Shown here piece by piece: positions 52,801-60,587 of a stretch of DNA of 64,000 bases. The notes under the pieces are model-generated. The model saw nothing but the letters and a program-made list of their open reading frames with translations, was not told where the DNA came from and did not search any database. Each line of letters begins with the position of its first letter. Position 1 is the stretch's first letter. Source of the DNA: Cyanoderma ruficeps (Eukaryota > Chordata > Aves > Passeriformes > Timaliidae); NCBI GenBank assembly GCA_008694505.1, contig VZDJ01000223.1, forward strand, positions 3,499,350 to 3,563,349. Reading direction: 5' to 3'. Both the position numbers and the translations under genes were made by a program.

Positions 52801-54280
52801 TGTGGATCTGGGGCTTCCTGGGTTTGGCAAATAATGATCAAGAGCCTTTGTTGCAGTTGTTGGAAATAGATGAATGTGACCTAATGAATAAACTACAGAA
52901 GCCAGTAGATTTAAAGCATCTTTGCATATGTTTTCACTGTTTCACTTTTTAGAACATTTTCATTCTCTTGGAAAAAAAGAACTCCTTTAGTGCAGTAACA
53001 AGATCTGTTATTTTCCTGGGTTTTATTGACTTGAGTAAAATATGGCCTTGGACATTTAACTTGAGTAAGTTTGGAGCCGGAAGAAAATTATTCATAAAAC
53101 ACTGATTGCAGTCCCTTTTCTTAATGGCAGAGAGTAGCAGTGAGGTTCAGGAGCTGCTTCCTCACTGCTCTCTTTTTCTACTTTGAATTTGGCCAACTGC
53201 TCCTACTCCAGTCCCTTCCTTTCCTGCTGGAATACTCTGCAATAAAACGCTTTTCCCGCTCCCAGTGCTGCCTTTTCTCCTCCTTCCTGGCTGGGGAGTG
53301 ATGTCCAGGCCAATTGGCACAGACATCTGTTGAACACTGAGCACTCCCTTAGGCCAAGCAGGATTTTGGCTTGTGGTTCAGAAATTCATGGGTTTCTTTC
53401 TTTTTGTGGAGCAGATGGGCTCGTGGTCCTTCAAACCCCTCCACTTCTTTTCTCTTTTTAGGGGCACAGTTTTATTCACTGCTTATGTTGAGATGTAGAT
53501 CTGAAAGTCATTGATGAGTGTGCACTGCAGCAGAGTTATATATATATTTATGTATATTCCCTTGGAAACATGCCTGATGTACAGCTAACAGTTGTGCTTT
53601 TGATACAAAAGCCTTTGTTAATTGAGTTGTGAAATTGCTTCCTTGATGCTGCGTGCTAGAATCTGTGGGACTCATTATTCATAGGCGATGACTATCTTCA
53701 GAGGACTTAACTTGCAGCCAAATAATTCTCTTTTAAGTTATTTAAAGTTATTTTCTGATTTAATGTAAACTTGCTTTAAATGTGTAGTTCATGCTCTGAC
53801 TCACACATGATTTCCCTTGAATTTCCACAGGCAGTGTATTTTTAAGTGAAATGTATTTGAGTCTTAAATATGTCTAGAGAAAAATATTCACTTAATTTCC
53901 ATGGGATATTCAGCGCTGTTGAGTAAAAAACTGAGCCAATCCTTTGTAATTAGGGAGTGGCATAACAGTGATCACTATGTCCTTGAGTAACTAATAATCC
54001 TGTAGAGACTGAATATTCATTTTCACCACATACTAATGGTGTTGTTATCATTCCCAACAAGTGATATTCTCCTCTTTGATGGTTTACAAACAACTGTAGA
54101 AATGTCAGAACATTTCAAGCTATGCCTGTTAAAAAAAAAAAAATTAAATATTCCCTTTCTTTTCCCATGTAGATAGCAGAGGTTGAAGCAGATCTAAGGA
54201 AATCAAAATTGCTCCGGGAAAAGCAAGCCCAAGAATTCTCCTGGCAGTTGGATGAGATCAAGAAAAGATATGAAGAACAG
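1801..54280 (+). CDS. CEP112: CEP112 (CCDC46) gene, internal part: 15 coding exons, incomplete at both ends
   Basis: This is the only gene I can support. Exons, in order: 1801-1879, 4458-4532, 12100-12147, 12291-12368, 23850-23936, 25715-25814, 26970-27088, 28395-28538, 30799-30953, 31277-31394, 32329-32421, 33202-33261, 35762-35841, 50836-50971 and 54173-54280. Spliced together they give one open frame of about 493 codons. The diagnostic blocks are EARLNSWNLG, ENPRYLREK, FHEEKLKLQQKHDADVQK, RVTEVQRLQAQQ and ALEEFKRQVELNSEK, which I recognise from memory of human CEP112. The family is a centrosome-associated, mostly alpha-helical coiled-coil protein of about 955 residues with an N-terminal DUF4485 region, which is not in this window. 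The product has no visible catalytic motif, signal peptide or membrane segment, which fits a structural or scaffold role. The start codon, promoter, stop and poly(A) site are outside the window. Splicing is inferred from sequence, not from transcripts. Confidence 0.95.
1880..4457 (+). other. CEP112: Intron
   Basis: This 2.6-kb intron has a gtaaga donor and an acceptor after a tttttttatgttccag tract. It contains only short unrelated open frames and no repeat that I can name. Confidence 0.65.
4458..4532 (+). CDS. CEP112: CEP112 coding exon with the EARLNSWNLG block
   Basis: This 25-codon exon is in phase 0 at both ends, with a ttccag acceptor and a gtaaaa donor. It reads DNQHKRNISLDDDD and then LEARLNSWNLG. 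The second half is one of the best-conserved short blocks of CEP112 and anchors the gene identification. The run of four aspartates corresponds to a shorter acidic stretch in the human protein as I recall it. The block lies just before the coiled-coil region and may be a short linear motif; I know of no defined function for it. Because both ends are phase 0, skipping this exon would keep the frame. Confidence 0.95.
6321..6335. repeat. (AAT)5 microsatellite
   Basis: Five AAT units are followed by a short A run, inside the second visible intron. Confidence 0.8.
7660..7720 (+). mobile_element. Possible degraded CR1 LINE 3' tail
   Basis: The segment resembles the end of an avian CR1: a GAT-AAG-ATCTCTTCCAGCCC block followed by TTCTGTGATTCTCTG. 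The match is short and diverged, and no upstream CR1 body is evident, so this is tentative. Confidence 0.42.
12100..12147 (+). CDS. CEP112: CEP112 micro-exon with the ENPRYLREK block
   Basis: This 16-codon exon reads LENPRYLREKRVPMTV. The acceptor is a good gtttttcag and the donor is gtaggt. ENPRYLREK is nearly identical to human CEP112 as I remember it, directly following SWNLG. The exon is phase 0 at both ends and, at 48 bp, is among the shortest here. It is separated from the next exon by an intron of only 143 bp, so the pair is probably recognised together by the splicing machinery. Confidence 0.95.
12291..12368 (+). CDS. CEP112: CEP112 coding exon (Ser/His-rich linker)
   Basis: This 26-codon exon begins MTPKIDLGQSSPSRHH and ends IPEKE. 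The acceptor is cttcaacag and the donor gtagga; both ends are phase 0. MTPK and the closing EKE fit the corresponding human exon as I recall it, while the middle is diverged and serine-, histidine- and glutamine-rich, typical of a disordered linker. The closing EKE leads into the first long helix encoded by the next exon. Potential serine phosphosites are visible, but nothing shows that they are used. Confidence 0.93.
12369..23849 (+). other. CEP112: Large intron (11.5 kb)
   Basis: No exon or named repeat is convincing here. It holds a poly(A) run interrupted by one N at 19629, several A/T runs and AT-rich imperfect palindromes near 22240-22280. The minus-strand frame at 13971-14195 resembles no family I know and has no gene context. 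The intron ends at an unusual cttttaaag acceptor. Confidence 0.6.
19617..19636. repeat. Poly(A) tract containing one ambiguous base
   Basis: About 20 bases of A contain a single N at 19629. This is probably an unresolved homopolymer length, not a biological feature. Confidence 0.85.
23850..23936 (+). CDS. CEP112: CEP112 coding exon, start of the continuous coiled coil
   Basis: This 29-codon exon reads LEIKMKMAEGK and then FHEEKLKLQQKHDADVQK. The second part is essentially identical to human CEP112 as I recall it. The donor is gtaaga and the acceptor is AAG instead of the commoner CAG; both ends are phase 0. Leucine and isoleucine or methionine spacing with abundant K/E is typical of a heptad coiled coil. 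From here to the last visible exon the product is predicted to be almost entirely alpha-helical. Confidence 0.96.
23937..25714 (+). other. CEP112: Intron (1.8 kb)
   Basis: The part around 24360-24770 is less AT-rich than its surroundings and contains long chance frames on both strands; it may be an old mobile-element remnant, but I cannot name it. Nothing else stands out. Confidence 0.6.
25715..25814 (+). CDS. CEP112: CEP112 coding exon (coiled coil)
   Basis: This 100-bp exon begins ILDRKNDEIEVLKSTYVKK and ends TIRKLEKK plus one base of a split valine codon (G here, TT in the next exon). The acceptor is ctctgcag and the donor gtgatt. The sequence aligns without gaps to the human segment as I recall it. 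It changes the frame from phase 0 to phase 1, so it can only be skipped in frame together with the next exon. The open frame running on into the intron is read-through, not coding sequence. Confidence 0.95.
25815..26969 (+). other. CEP112: Intron (1.2 kb)
   Basis: A phase-1 intron that splits a valine codon. No repeats or other features are recognisable. Confidence 0.7.
26970..27088 (+). CDS. CEP112: CEP112 coding exon (coiled coil)
   Basis: This 119-bp exon opens with TT, completing the split valine, then reads QTLVRESQVVREAKEQQIEE, continues LKKMCEQSSDSLNN and closes with VWEKK. The acceptor follows a T-rich tract (ttttaacag); the donor is gtaatg. The LKK-CEQS-SLNN-WEKK framework matches human CEP112 as I recall it. 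It returns the frame to phase 0. Its high glutamate, lysine and glutamine content fits a solvent-exposed coiled coil. Confidence 0.96.
27089..28394 (+). other. CEP112: Intron (1.3 kb) with a minus-strand CR1 copy
   Basis: Contains the CR1 3' fragment at 27779-27931. The remainder is ordinary intronic sequence ending in a gtggtgcag acceptor with a modest pyrimidine tract. Confidence 0.7.
27779..27931 (-). mobile_element. CR1 LINE 3' end, minus orientation
   Basis: Read on the minus strand, the segment shows the CR1 landmarks in order: GGATCCCTGG, CCAAGGCCAGGCTGGATGGG, TGTCCCTGCCCATGGCAGGG, GTCCCTTCCAACCC and a degenerate ATTCTATG-like end. It is a 5'-truncated copy of about 150 bp with no coding capacity. 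It faces a similar plus-strand copy at 28611-28740, on the other side of the 144-nt exon. Confidence 0.92.
28395..28538 (+). CDS. CEP112: CEP112 coding exon (coiled coil, 48 codons)
   Basis: The exon begins LHDTVAEMEKEKFHLQKKH and ends EEEYLQQTRST. The acceptor is gtggtgcag and the donor gtaggt, with phase 0 at both ends. The pattern of AEME-EKF-LQK-HTE, NARL-KMEEEY and QTRST agrees closely with human CEP112 as I recall it. The exon is noticeably more GC-rich than its introns. It is bracketed by CR1 fragments in opposite orientations. The longer open frame running into the downstream intron is not coding. Confidence 0.96.
28611..28740 (+). mobile_element. CR1 LINE 3' end, plus orientation
   Basis: Shows CCAAGGCCAGGTTGGATGGG, GCTTGGAGCACC, TGTCCCTGCCCATGGCAGGG, an AAGGTCCCT block and a terminal CCATTCCATGATTCTG. 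It is a truncated, non-coding avian CR1 tail starting about 70 bp after the exon donor. Confidence 0.92.
29545..29598. other. Assembly gap (8 N) between two identical T18-CTGTT flanks
   Basis: Positions 29545-29567 and 29576-29598 are the same 23-base string (18 T, then CTGTT), with eight N between them. This looks like a gap whose flank was written twice, so local length is unreliable. Confidence 0.85.
29804..29870. repeat. A/C-rich low-complexity tract
   Basis: An almost G-free stretch of A runs mixed with CCC and CCCC. It is low complexity and not a regular tandem repeat. Confidence 0.7.
30033..30074. repeat. Short tandem repeat, 16-bp unit, about 2.6 copies
   Basis: GAGGTTCTGTCTGTGT and GAGGTTCTGTCTGTGG follow each other directly and are followed by a partial GAGGTTCTGG. 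Confidence 0.8.
30799..30953 (+). CDS. CEP112: CEP112 coding exon (coiled coil)
   Basis: This 155-bp exon (51 codons plus two bases) starts NETVQRLGARVQQLTVEAEN and ends CSQLQDLKV plus AG. The acceptor is tcttttag. RVQQLT-EAENSN-QRQ and the later YQ--CS-LQ pattern match human CEP112 as I recall it. I place the donor at gtaatt (30954) because the next exon supplies the G needed for AGG and the frame then continues. A stronger-looking gtaagg lies five bases upstream and would break the frame. The exon is phase 0 in, phase 2 out. Confidence 0.95.
30954..31276 (+). other. CEP112: Short intron (323 bp)
   Basis: A phase-2 intron with a gtaatt donor and a ttgtag acceptor. It contains no recognisable feature. 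Confidence 0.8.
31277..31394 (+). CDS. CEP112: CEP112 coding exon (coiled coil)
   Basis: This 118-bp exon begins with the G that completes a split arginine, then YNLLQRDKDQIMQEYQ, and ends DRDFLKQEQAQ before a gtatgc donor. The KD--Y--N---LQ-K---D---LKQE pattern is that of human CEP112 as I recall it. It restores phase 0. The human protein appears to carry about three more residues at the following junction, so the bird protein is slightly shorter here. Confidence 0.95.
31395..32328 (+). other. CEP112: Intron (0.9 kb)
   Basis: AT-rich, with no repeats I can name. It ends in a tandem CAGCAG acceptor. Confidence 0.75.
32329..32421 (+). CDS. CEP112: CEP112 coding exon (coiled coil), NAGNAG acceptor
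   Basis: With the downstream acceptor this is 31 codons: TSGVIAELQCEMALLKQQLH, then DSEHQRQKQLR and a gtgagc donor. With the upstream AG (32324-32325) the exon starts at 32326 and gains one glutamine without changing frame. LKQQL--SE-QR-QQLR corresponds to human CEP112 as I recall it. The exon is phase 0 at both ends. Which acceptor dominates cannot be told from the genomic sequence. Confidence 0.94.
32422..33201 (+). other. CEP112: Intron (0.8 kb)
   Basis: T-rich intron with no recognisable element. Confidence 0.75.
33202..33261 (+). CDS. CEP112: CEP112 coding exon (20 codons, coiled coil)
   Basis: The exon reads DQEYKAEQDKLHWQHVYEKQ, with a cctctgcag acceptor and a gtaata donor, phase 0 at both ends. 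It corresponds to the human segment starting DQE and ending IYEKK as I recall it. A short, frame-neutral helical segment. Confidence 0.94.
33262..35761 (+). other. CEP112: Intron (2.5 kb)
   Basis: Long minus-strand frames (for example 34201-34518 and 34873-35205) have no family resemblance and no splice context, so I read them as chance. A small 7-bp hairpin lies at 34461-34478. The intron ends ccttaaatggcag. Confidence 0.65.
35762..35841 (+). CDS. CEP112: CEP112 coding exon (coiled coil)
   Basis: This 80-bp exon reads IHGIQNELDKERGAAQKKIC, then HLEQALK, with the last lysine split AA|G across the intron. The donor is a consensus gtaagt. ELDK-----QKKI---E-ALK matches human CEP112 as I recall it. 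Phase 0 in and phase 2 out, so it is frame-linked to the next exon although that lies 15 kb away. Confidence 0.95.
38634..38650. repeat. Short (CTG)n repeat
   Basis: Just over five uninterrupted CTG units, intronic. Confidence 0.8.
39576..39735 (-). mobile_element. CR1 LINE 3' end, minus orientation
   Basis: On the minus strand the fragment shows the CR1 order: GTGTCCCAGGCCAGGCTGGA, GGTGTCCCTGGCCATGGCAG, AAGGTCCTTTCCATCCC and ATTCTGTCA at the end. It is a truncated non-coding copy. Its left boundary is clear, and the right boundary is approximate. Confidence 0.9.
40051..40095. repeat. Pentanucleotide repeat, GAAAT x5 then CAAAT x4
   Basis: Nine in-register 5-bp units switch from GAAAT to CAAAT at 40076. 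A single N follows at 40100, so the copy number near that edge is uncertain. Confidence 0.9.
41299..41760 (-). mobile_element. Probable solo LTR of an old endogenous retrovirus, minus orientation
   Basis: Read on the minus strand the segment starts TGTGTTTC and ends AGGCA, has a TATAAAAA box at 41539-41546 and an AATAAA signal at 41425-41430 about 110 bp downstream, which is the U3-R-U5 layout of an LTR. Four-base GGAA flanks it on both sides (41295-41298 and 41761-41764), as a target-site duplication would. A four-base match can occur by chance, so the ends are provisional. No retroviral coding sequence is adjacent, which suggests a solo LTR. Confidence 0.55.
46900..46956 (+). mobile_element. 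Degraded CR1 LINE 3' tail, plus orientation
   Basis: GAGTTGGACTCAG, AAGTCCCTTCCAAG and GATGTTCTGGGATTC follow the order of a CR1 3' end. Only the last 55 or so bases are recognisable. Confidence 0.65.
50836..50971 (+). CDS. CEP112: CEP112 coding exon (most conserved coiled-coil segment)
   Basis: This 136-bp exon starts with the G that completes a split lysine and then reads EKEEQLRRVTEVQRLQAQQ, AGAALEEFKRQVELNSEK and DSAEMKQR. It is nearly identical to human CEP112 as I recall it, differing mostly in the last few residues, so it is the best single anchor for orthology. The acceptor is ctttctag and the donor gtgagg. It returns the frame to phase 0 and is distinctly GC-richer than the surrounding introns. 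Confidence 0.97.
50972..54172 (+). other. CEP112: Intron (3.2 kb)
   Basis: Ordinary intronic sequence with a short TA-rich run at 53536-53550 and a small hairpin at 51608-51628 (8-bp arms). It ends with a long pyrimidine tract and atgtag. Confidence 0.7.
54173..54280 (+). CDS. CEP112: CEP112 coding exon, last one visible
   Basis: This 36-codon exon begins IAEVEADLRKSKLLREKQAQ and ends WQLDEIKKRYEEQ. The acceptor follows ttccctttcttttcccatgtag and the donor is gtcagt; both ends are phase 0. VEADL-RSK-LREKQ--EF-WQL--I--RYE-Q is the human CEP112 pattern as I recall it. In human the coiled coil continues for about 300 more residues, so this is not the end of the protein. Confidence 0.96.
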
Positions 54281-57200
54281 GTCAGTTGCTTTAGTCCTCC
54301 AGGTGGAGGGGAGAAAACAGCCCTTCCTGCAGCTGTAGGTCACTGTGTGCTGCTGCCCTTCCTAGAAAAACACAATTTATAGGTAGGCAGAGTTTTGTGA
54401 TGGGGATGGAGAGGGGACAACCTACACAGAAAATACTTTTTGTTTCCTTTTCACAATCCTTTGTACCTCCGACTCTTTCAAATTGTTTCCCAGGCTTACA
54501 GGTGGCAACACCTATTTTCGTATTCACCAGATTCAATTATTTAATGCATTATCTGTTTCTCTTCTTGTCAAGAAACAGCAGTTTATTCTTTTTATCATTT
54601 TTGACAGAGGGAGTGTTTGGTACGAATGCTTGTTTTGGCCCACTGATCCTGATTTTCTTCTTTGTAATGTAATTTCAGGGTTGGGAAATACTCAGGAAAC
54701 GTTTGGGTGGGGACAAGAAAGTTTTCTTCAGTAGTGCTGTGAAATGTAAAGGGCGAAAAAGCAGAAATAGAGAAATTATTGCATGGTACAGACTTGGGAG
54801 CTGAGGAGCTGCACCAGCAGACACTGGTGTGAGCTGGGGTTTGGTCACAAACTAAAGTGGCTTTTGTTGGTAACACCTGCTGATGGATTGAAAGGGGGAT
54901 TTTAGTACCCTGCAGGGATGAGGTGGTTAATCCATAAAAGTTCTCTCTTATCACCCTTCTCGTGTGGATCTGAGCTTGCATTTCCAGCAGGGAAATGTGG
55001 TTTCATTTCTGTTTATCTCCTGTGCTGTGAGAGGATGAAACGCTGCGGTTGGCTTTGGTGCCAGGCCTGCTCTGGTCCATCTGGAAAGGGCTTTTTCAGG
55101 GAATTAAGGAATAAGATCACTTTGGTAGGTGTTGAGAGACCCCTGCTCTGTGCTGGGGGGGAACGATGGTGTGTTTTTTGTGTGGCTCTTGGAACAGAAG
55201 GGAGTTTGTTGGGTCAGATCAAAGCATCTTCCCTGTCCTCGCTCAGAACTGTCAACGTCACCACTTGTGCTGGCACCTGACAGAGGTGACATTCTGGCCT
55301 CTGGGAGGGTGAGGGACATCTCACAGGTGTTCAGCTCAACTGGGGGACGTTATTTATGATGATTCCTGCATTTAGTGATTCAGAAGTAGTCAGAGATATT
55401 GGGGATTTGTGCAGGAAAGGTGAGGCAGTTTGGTGTGCCAGGGACACGCTGAAAGGAGAGCGATGGGAGTGTTGGGGTCAGCTGGACTTCTGTCTTCAAC
55501 TGAAATTTGTTATTAAATCATATTTTCACATAATTTTAGTGATGTGATTGGCTCACTTTTTTCTTCACGCTTCTCATAATTTGAAGTGCATCTTAAAAGT
55601 CCAAAGTAAGCATTTCTCCAAAGATTTTGTTGCCATTTTCCCATCCCAGATTTTAATCTATAGAGATAAATGCTACCCTGCAGTGTGTCAGGAGTTACAA
55701 CATTCCTGTTCCTACCTAGGAATAGTAATTCTCTTTTACTATCCATGGTAACATCCACCAAGCCATAGATAAAATTTTCTGCCAGTACTCAGCTGACTTT
55801 GCACACTAAAGACAAATGATAATGTCTCATATTGTCATGGTTTAGTTTTATGTGTTTTCTTATATTCAAACCTTCTGAAGACTGTGTCAAAAAAACCCAC
55901 AAAGCAAGAAATTCATATGGGAGTTGAAATTTTTTTGGTGAATCTGTTCTGTACCAACGTTGATATTGTGGTAGACATGAGTGAAAGCATTTTTCACTGA
56001 GATGTTTACTGCTTGCCATTTATTTTATTTAGGATAGCTGCTTTTATTGTAAGAAAGAACAGCTAAGCTTTATGAGACATCACTGGGACCCAAGGGTTTC
56101 AGCCCCAAACAGCTAAACAATGAGAGCCTCAGAAGAAATTTCAGTGGAATCCTGTTTATGGCCTTTTTAAAAATTTATTTCTCTTTGTACTTCATCTGGA
56201 ATGTTCTTTGAAAGTGGGTGAGCGTGAAGAACACTGGCCCTTCCTGCAGATTGCAGGGGGTTATCACTGGGAGCGAGGTTCCTTTGGAAGGCACAAAGCC
56301 CCTCCATCCCCACCACGGAGCAGGATGAGCTCAGTTCTTCCACTCTTAAAATTTCCTTTCAGTACTTCCAATTTCTGTTTCTCTGCACTGCTCTCAATTT
56401 ATGCCTCAGAACTTCTAAGCCGTTTTTAAAGCAGACTTTTCCTTGCCTTGTTTTACTGCATATTTCTTTGGTCGTTACTTGGCAAGGAACAGACTGATTT
56501 AAAGTGTTTAAATAGAGCACTGAATTGGAAGTGGGGATACATTTTGACAGGGCTCCAGCACACTTCCAGTTGGAAATAAACACCCAACCAAAAACCTGGA
56601 TAGTTTGGCTACCTGAGAAATGTAGCGATTGCTTCGAGATGTGCAAATGTCTCAATCTAATTGTCAAGTGAAATTTAGACATAAAAATGGAAGGGAAATT
56701 GCCTTACAGATTTATTTTTTGTTGGCTGTCATGGTGAGTGGCATAATTCAGTTGCCCAAAATTTTAATCAGATTGGTAATAAAGAACCAAATGAACTGAT
56801 ACGTTATCCAGTTCTCCAATGTGAGAGACATTTTGGAAGTGTAGGCACTTGGGGCAGTGGTTTCACTTCTCTGCTTTACCTGAACAGCTGATGTCACAGG
56901 ACTCTGCCTGAATACTGATTTCAGAGCAATTATTGGTGTGAACATGGACTGTGCATTGTGGGGCTGAAAGATTGCTCTGCCTGCAGATTAGGCATACTGA
57001 TATATTGATATTTATCTGATATTTATTACAACAGATAACCTGGTGCATTGATATTTATTTATCTTTGTCTTTTGCTTCAAAAATAATTCGGAAAAAGAAC
57101 GCTGCAGTTAATACTTTGTTAGCTTTTCAAATGCACTCAGATCCATTAAGAAAGCAAAAAGGAACTTTTGGATCTTGCACTGTTTGGTTTCAGCTGTCAC

Positions 57201-60039
57201 GTGTCCCTCCTGGTTCCAGCTCCATCTGATTCGGTGCCACTTGCTTTTGAAGTATCCACTGAGAACACTCTCAGAGAGAAACTGGTGGCTTTCTTTTTTT
57301 TTTTTTCCTTCTTTAAATATACTTTAGCTCAACTTTGTTCTACTCGCAGCTGTTAGATTTGAAAGTATATTTTGAAGAAAAAAAAAAAAAATAACTCCAG
57401 CAGCACCAGAGTTCCTATCTGCTGGGAGCAGCTGCTTTCGGCACTTCAAAGCCAGTGGACAGCACAGTGAAGGCCTCAGCCTTTCCTGCCTTTGAAATGG
57501 TTGCAGTATCTGTAGTTGGGCTTTATGGCACTGTCAGCACAGGAAGAAAGGTTGTTTGGTTTTTTTGCACCCCCTCCCTTCTTTCTTTTTTTTTTTTTTT
57601 TTCATTTTTCCCCACCCCGCTTTTTAATTACATCCTCAATTTAGTTTGAAATACCTGGGAAGTGTTTCTGATGAGTTCATCTTCTACGAGCCCGAATGTT
57701 GGAAAGAGCACGTGCCCAGGCTTTTCAATAATGGGTTTTAGTCAAGTTTCACAGAAAAATTAAGGAATTTGCTGGGTTTTTTTCCCATATCCTTGTCAGT
57801 TGAGAACTTTCTGAGAGCACATCTCTCGTGGGGAGTGGTGGTTCCATGGCAGAGATGGGACAGAGCTTCATGCAGGGACATTCCCCAGAGCACTCAGGTA
57901 CATGCACACCTTTGTTTCAAGCTGATTTTCCTAAATTGTCGAGAATGGAACACTTTCAGTGAACTGAATATGATCCTAATGCTTAAATGACATTAGCTTG
58001 TCCTTTAAAAAAAACCCAAACCATTAATAATCACTGTGATCACTGTTACACCCATTTTCTGCTGTAAACAATTGCTGAAGTGACTGAGTGAATGTGAAAT
58101 AAATGAGATGCAAGATTAGTAAGAGAGCCAAAGCCTGGGAAATTTTATTTTCCAGCAGGGAGAGAACACACAATGAAACAGTTGATGAGTTATTGTGATT
58201 GCAGGATGGGGTTACCTGATGAGTTATGGCCATACTGTCTGAGATTAGACACCAAGCTAAATAGATAAATAATCCTTTTGGTTTGGTTTGTCTTTAACTG
58301 TGTTTATTCCCTTTAAAAACAATTATTCATGCTTCCATAGGAAAGTGGAAAGTTGTTCCATGATAGCTGAAGAATCTCCCTGTATCTCAGGAAATCCTTT
58401 CTTGTGACATTTATTGTTGGGTTCTGACTTCTGTAAAAGTTATGAAGAAATTACAGTTGTCATCTTGTCCTGTGTATCCAACTAGGGAAGAAAGAGACCC
58501 CTTCAGAAATATTTTCCTGGGTGTTTAATGAAATCACTTTGAAATCGTGCTAAAGACGAGTCAATAGACAATGCCTTTAAGTTAGGAGCAAGACAAAGGT
58601 GTGGTTGAGTTTAAATATGCCTTTTATAATAAAGAAAGTGAGGGAAAGAACTGCAAAATAGCTGGTTAAAAGTGAAAAAACCGTGTTTGTAATGTTACCT
58701 GCCAGCAGCAAGGACAATATCTGAGGTGCTGCTGGGACACTGTTCTTGTTTGAGTGGTGTGCTGGAGCAGAGGAAAGTGTTATTGAGAGGAGGGGAAGAA
58801 TACTCTCTAGATCTTTTTGTCTTTTATAACTTTCTAGTGAGGTTAATTTAAAGAAGAGTTTGTTATCTCTCAGGCAAAACATTAATTTAGCAATTAACAC
58901 TAATAGAGATAACAAGCTCAATCAACCTCCAGCTTTCTTTGTCCCCATACCCTTGCTGTGTTAAGAGTTTCTGCCACTGCACTTCCATCCTGGCCTTCCT
59001 CCTGGCCTCATTCTTCATTTTCTGTTTTTCTGGCTTCTCTTTTACCAATCTGTTACCCACCCAAGTGAAGGAAACACTTGCAAAGCCCTGTTTGAAATCT
59101 GCTATTCCTCAGACAGACCAATGTCCCAAGCATCTCTTAGCTCTGCATTAACCTGGCCATTTATTTCCAGAGATCCACAATCCATTTTTAGTAGGCTGGT
59201 TTAGTTATGAGGAGAGAGCCTTTGTGAAAAGCTTTGTTCCTCTCCTCTTTGTCTGTACTCTAAGATAATTGAAATACAGTCTGTTCTTGCAAGGAGGCCA
59301 AATGAGCACGTTAGTAGAAGCTCTAAATTTTTCATGTCATCGGCAGCAAGCTGCATAAATTTCATTTAATAAATTAATCTAGGATGCATAAACGTTTCCT
59401 TTGAACCATCCTAAGACACAGATGAATACCATTTGTGCAGAATATCTGAGGAATAGTTTCTTCAATCAACATCAACTTTTTACTTTATAGCTAAAACTCA
59501 CAAATGGGAAAAGGAGACAAATTTAACCTCCCAGTGAAGAGTGGGTGGAAATCTTCTCGTGGTGCCATTGCTGTTTACAGAATTGTTAACCAGACAGATG
59601 GGTATTTGCACAGTCTCCTTCAGGCATCTGACTCGTGTGTGATTCAGAGTTAAAAGCCTGAGCTCCCTGTGTAGTCAAAGAATCCACTTTGAGGGGAGGA
59701 GGGAGAGGGAGGCGATTCCAGAAACACAAACGGGTGCCTGCGGTAAACAGCGAGTCAGGCGAGCGCCTGGGAAGGCAGTTCTGTGTTCAAAGAAGGCCCT
59801 TGGATAAACTGAATCCCTAAACAAAGACTGTGTACAGCAAATTCTGCACCAGAGCCTGCTGCAGACAGGCATTTGCAGCGATTCAAGGTCTTTTAGTTGG
59901 AAAGAAATATTTCTTCTTGCAGCCTGAGATGGGTTTGGTGGTGTGGGTGGGCTGGGGAGGGGAGAGACCTCCTGACGTTCATCGTGGCACCAGGTTGGAT
60001 TTAATCACAAAGATGCAACTCCATTTCCAGGATTTTGTT

Positions 60040-60357
60040 AAAAGAAGGCTAGAGAGGGATTTTTCACAAGGGCGTGTAGTGATGGGACAAGGAGCAATGG
60101 CCTTGAGCTGAAGGAAAGCAGCTTTAGATTAGATATTAGGAAGAAATTTTTTACCATAAGGGTGGTGAGGCTCTGACACAGGTTGTCCAGAGAAGCTGTG
60201 GCTGCCCCTGGATCCCTGGAAGTGTCAAAGGCCAGGCTGGACAGGGCTTGGAGCAAGCTGGGATAGTGGCAGGTGTCCCTGCCCATGGCAGGGGCTTGGA
60301 ATCAGATGAGCTTTAAAGGTCCCTTCCAACCCAAACAATTCTGTGGTTCTGTGATTT
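60040..60357 (+). mobile_element. CR1 LINE 3' end, about 320 bp, plus orientation
   Basis: The longest CR1 copy here. In order: GATGGGACAAGGAGCAATGG, TTAGATTAGATATTAGGAAG, GGGTGGTGAGGCTCTGACAC, AGGTTGTCCAGAGAAGCTGT, CCAGGCTGGACAGGGCTTGG, TGTCCCTGCCCATGGCAGGG, AAAGGTCCCTTCCAACCC and the tail ATTCTGTGGTTCTGTGATT. It is the untranslated 3' end and the last part of a 5'-truncated insertion, with no intact reading frame. The left boundary is approximate. Confidence 0.95.
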
Positions 60358-60446
60358 AAAAACAAATTTACTCATGCCAGAGTATTGGGAAGATGGAATG
60401 ACTGAGGTGGGATTTGTGCTGCCCATACTTTAAAAATACTAAAATT

Positions 60447-60587
60447 CTGAAAAGCCTCGCTCTCACTGTATGAAATTATGTTCCTGATCTGTACATTGTA
60501 ATACTTATAAAGTAAAAATTGTACTTATAAAGTAAAAATGTACAGATTAGGAACATAATTTCATACAGTGAAAGTGAGACCATTCAG
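60447..60587. repeat. Inverted repeat: 51-nt arms around a 39-nt spacer
   Basis: The arms are 60447-60497 and 60537-60587. About 45 of 51 positions are complementary, and the inner 35 pairs contain a single mismatch, which is a G:U wobble if read on the + strand. The spacer overlaps a tandem duplication of an 18-base word starting TACTTATAAAG (60502-60519 and 60522-60539). It could be a fold-back element, a templated inverted duplication or a hairpin RNA precursor; the sequence alone does not decide. Confidence 0.9.

Noticed and set aside
58152..58256. Possible exon after a ttttccag acceptor in the last intron
   Set aside because: The open frame does not resemble the expected coiled-coil continuation of CEP112, and the other frames stop at once.
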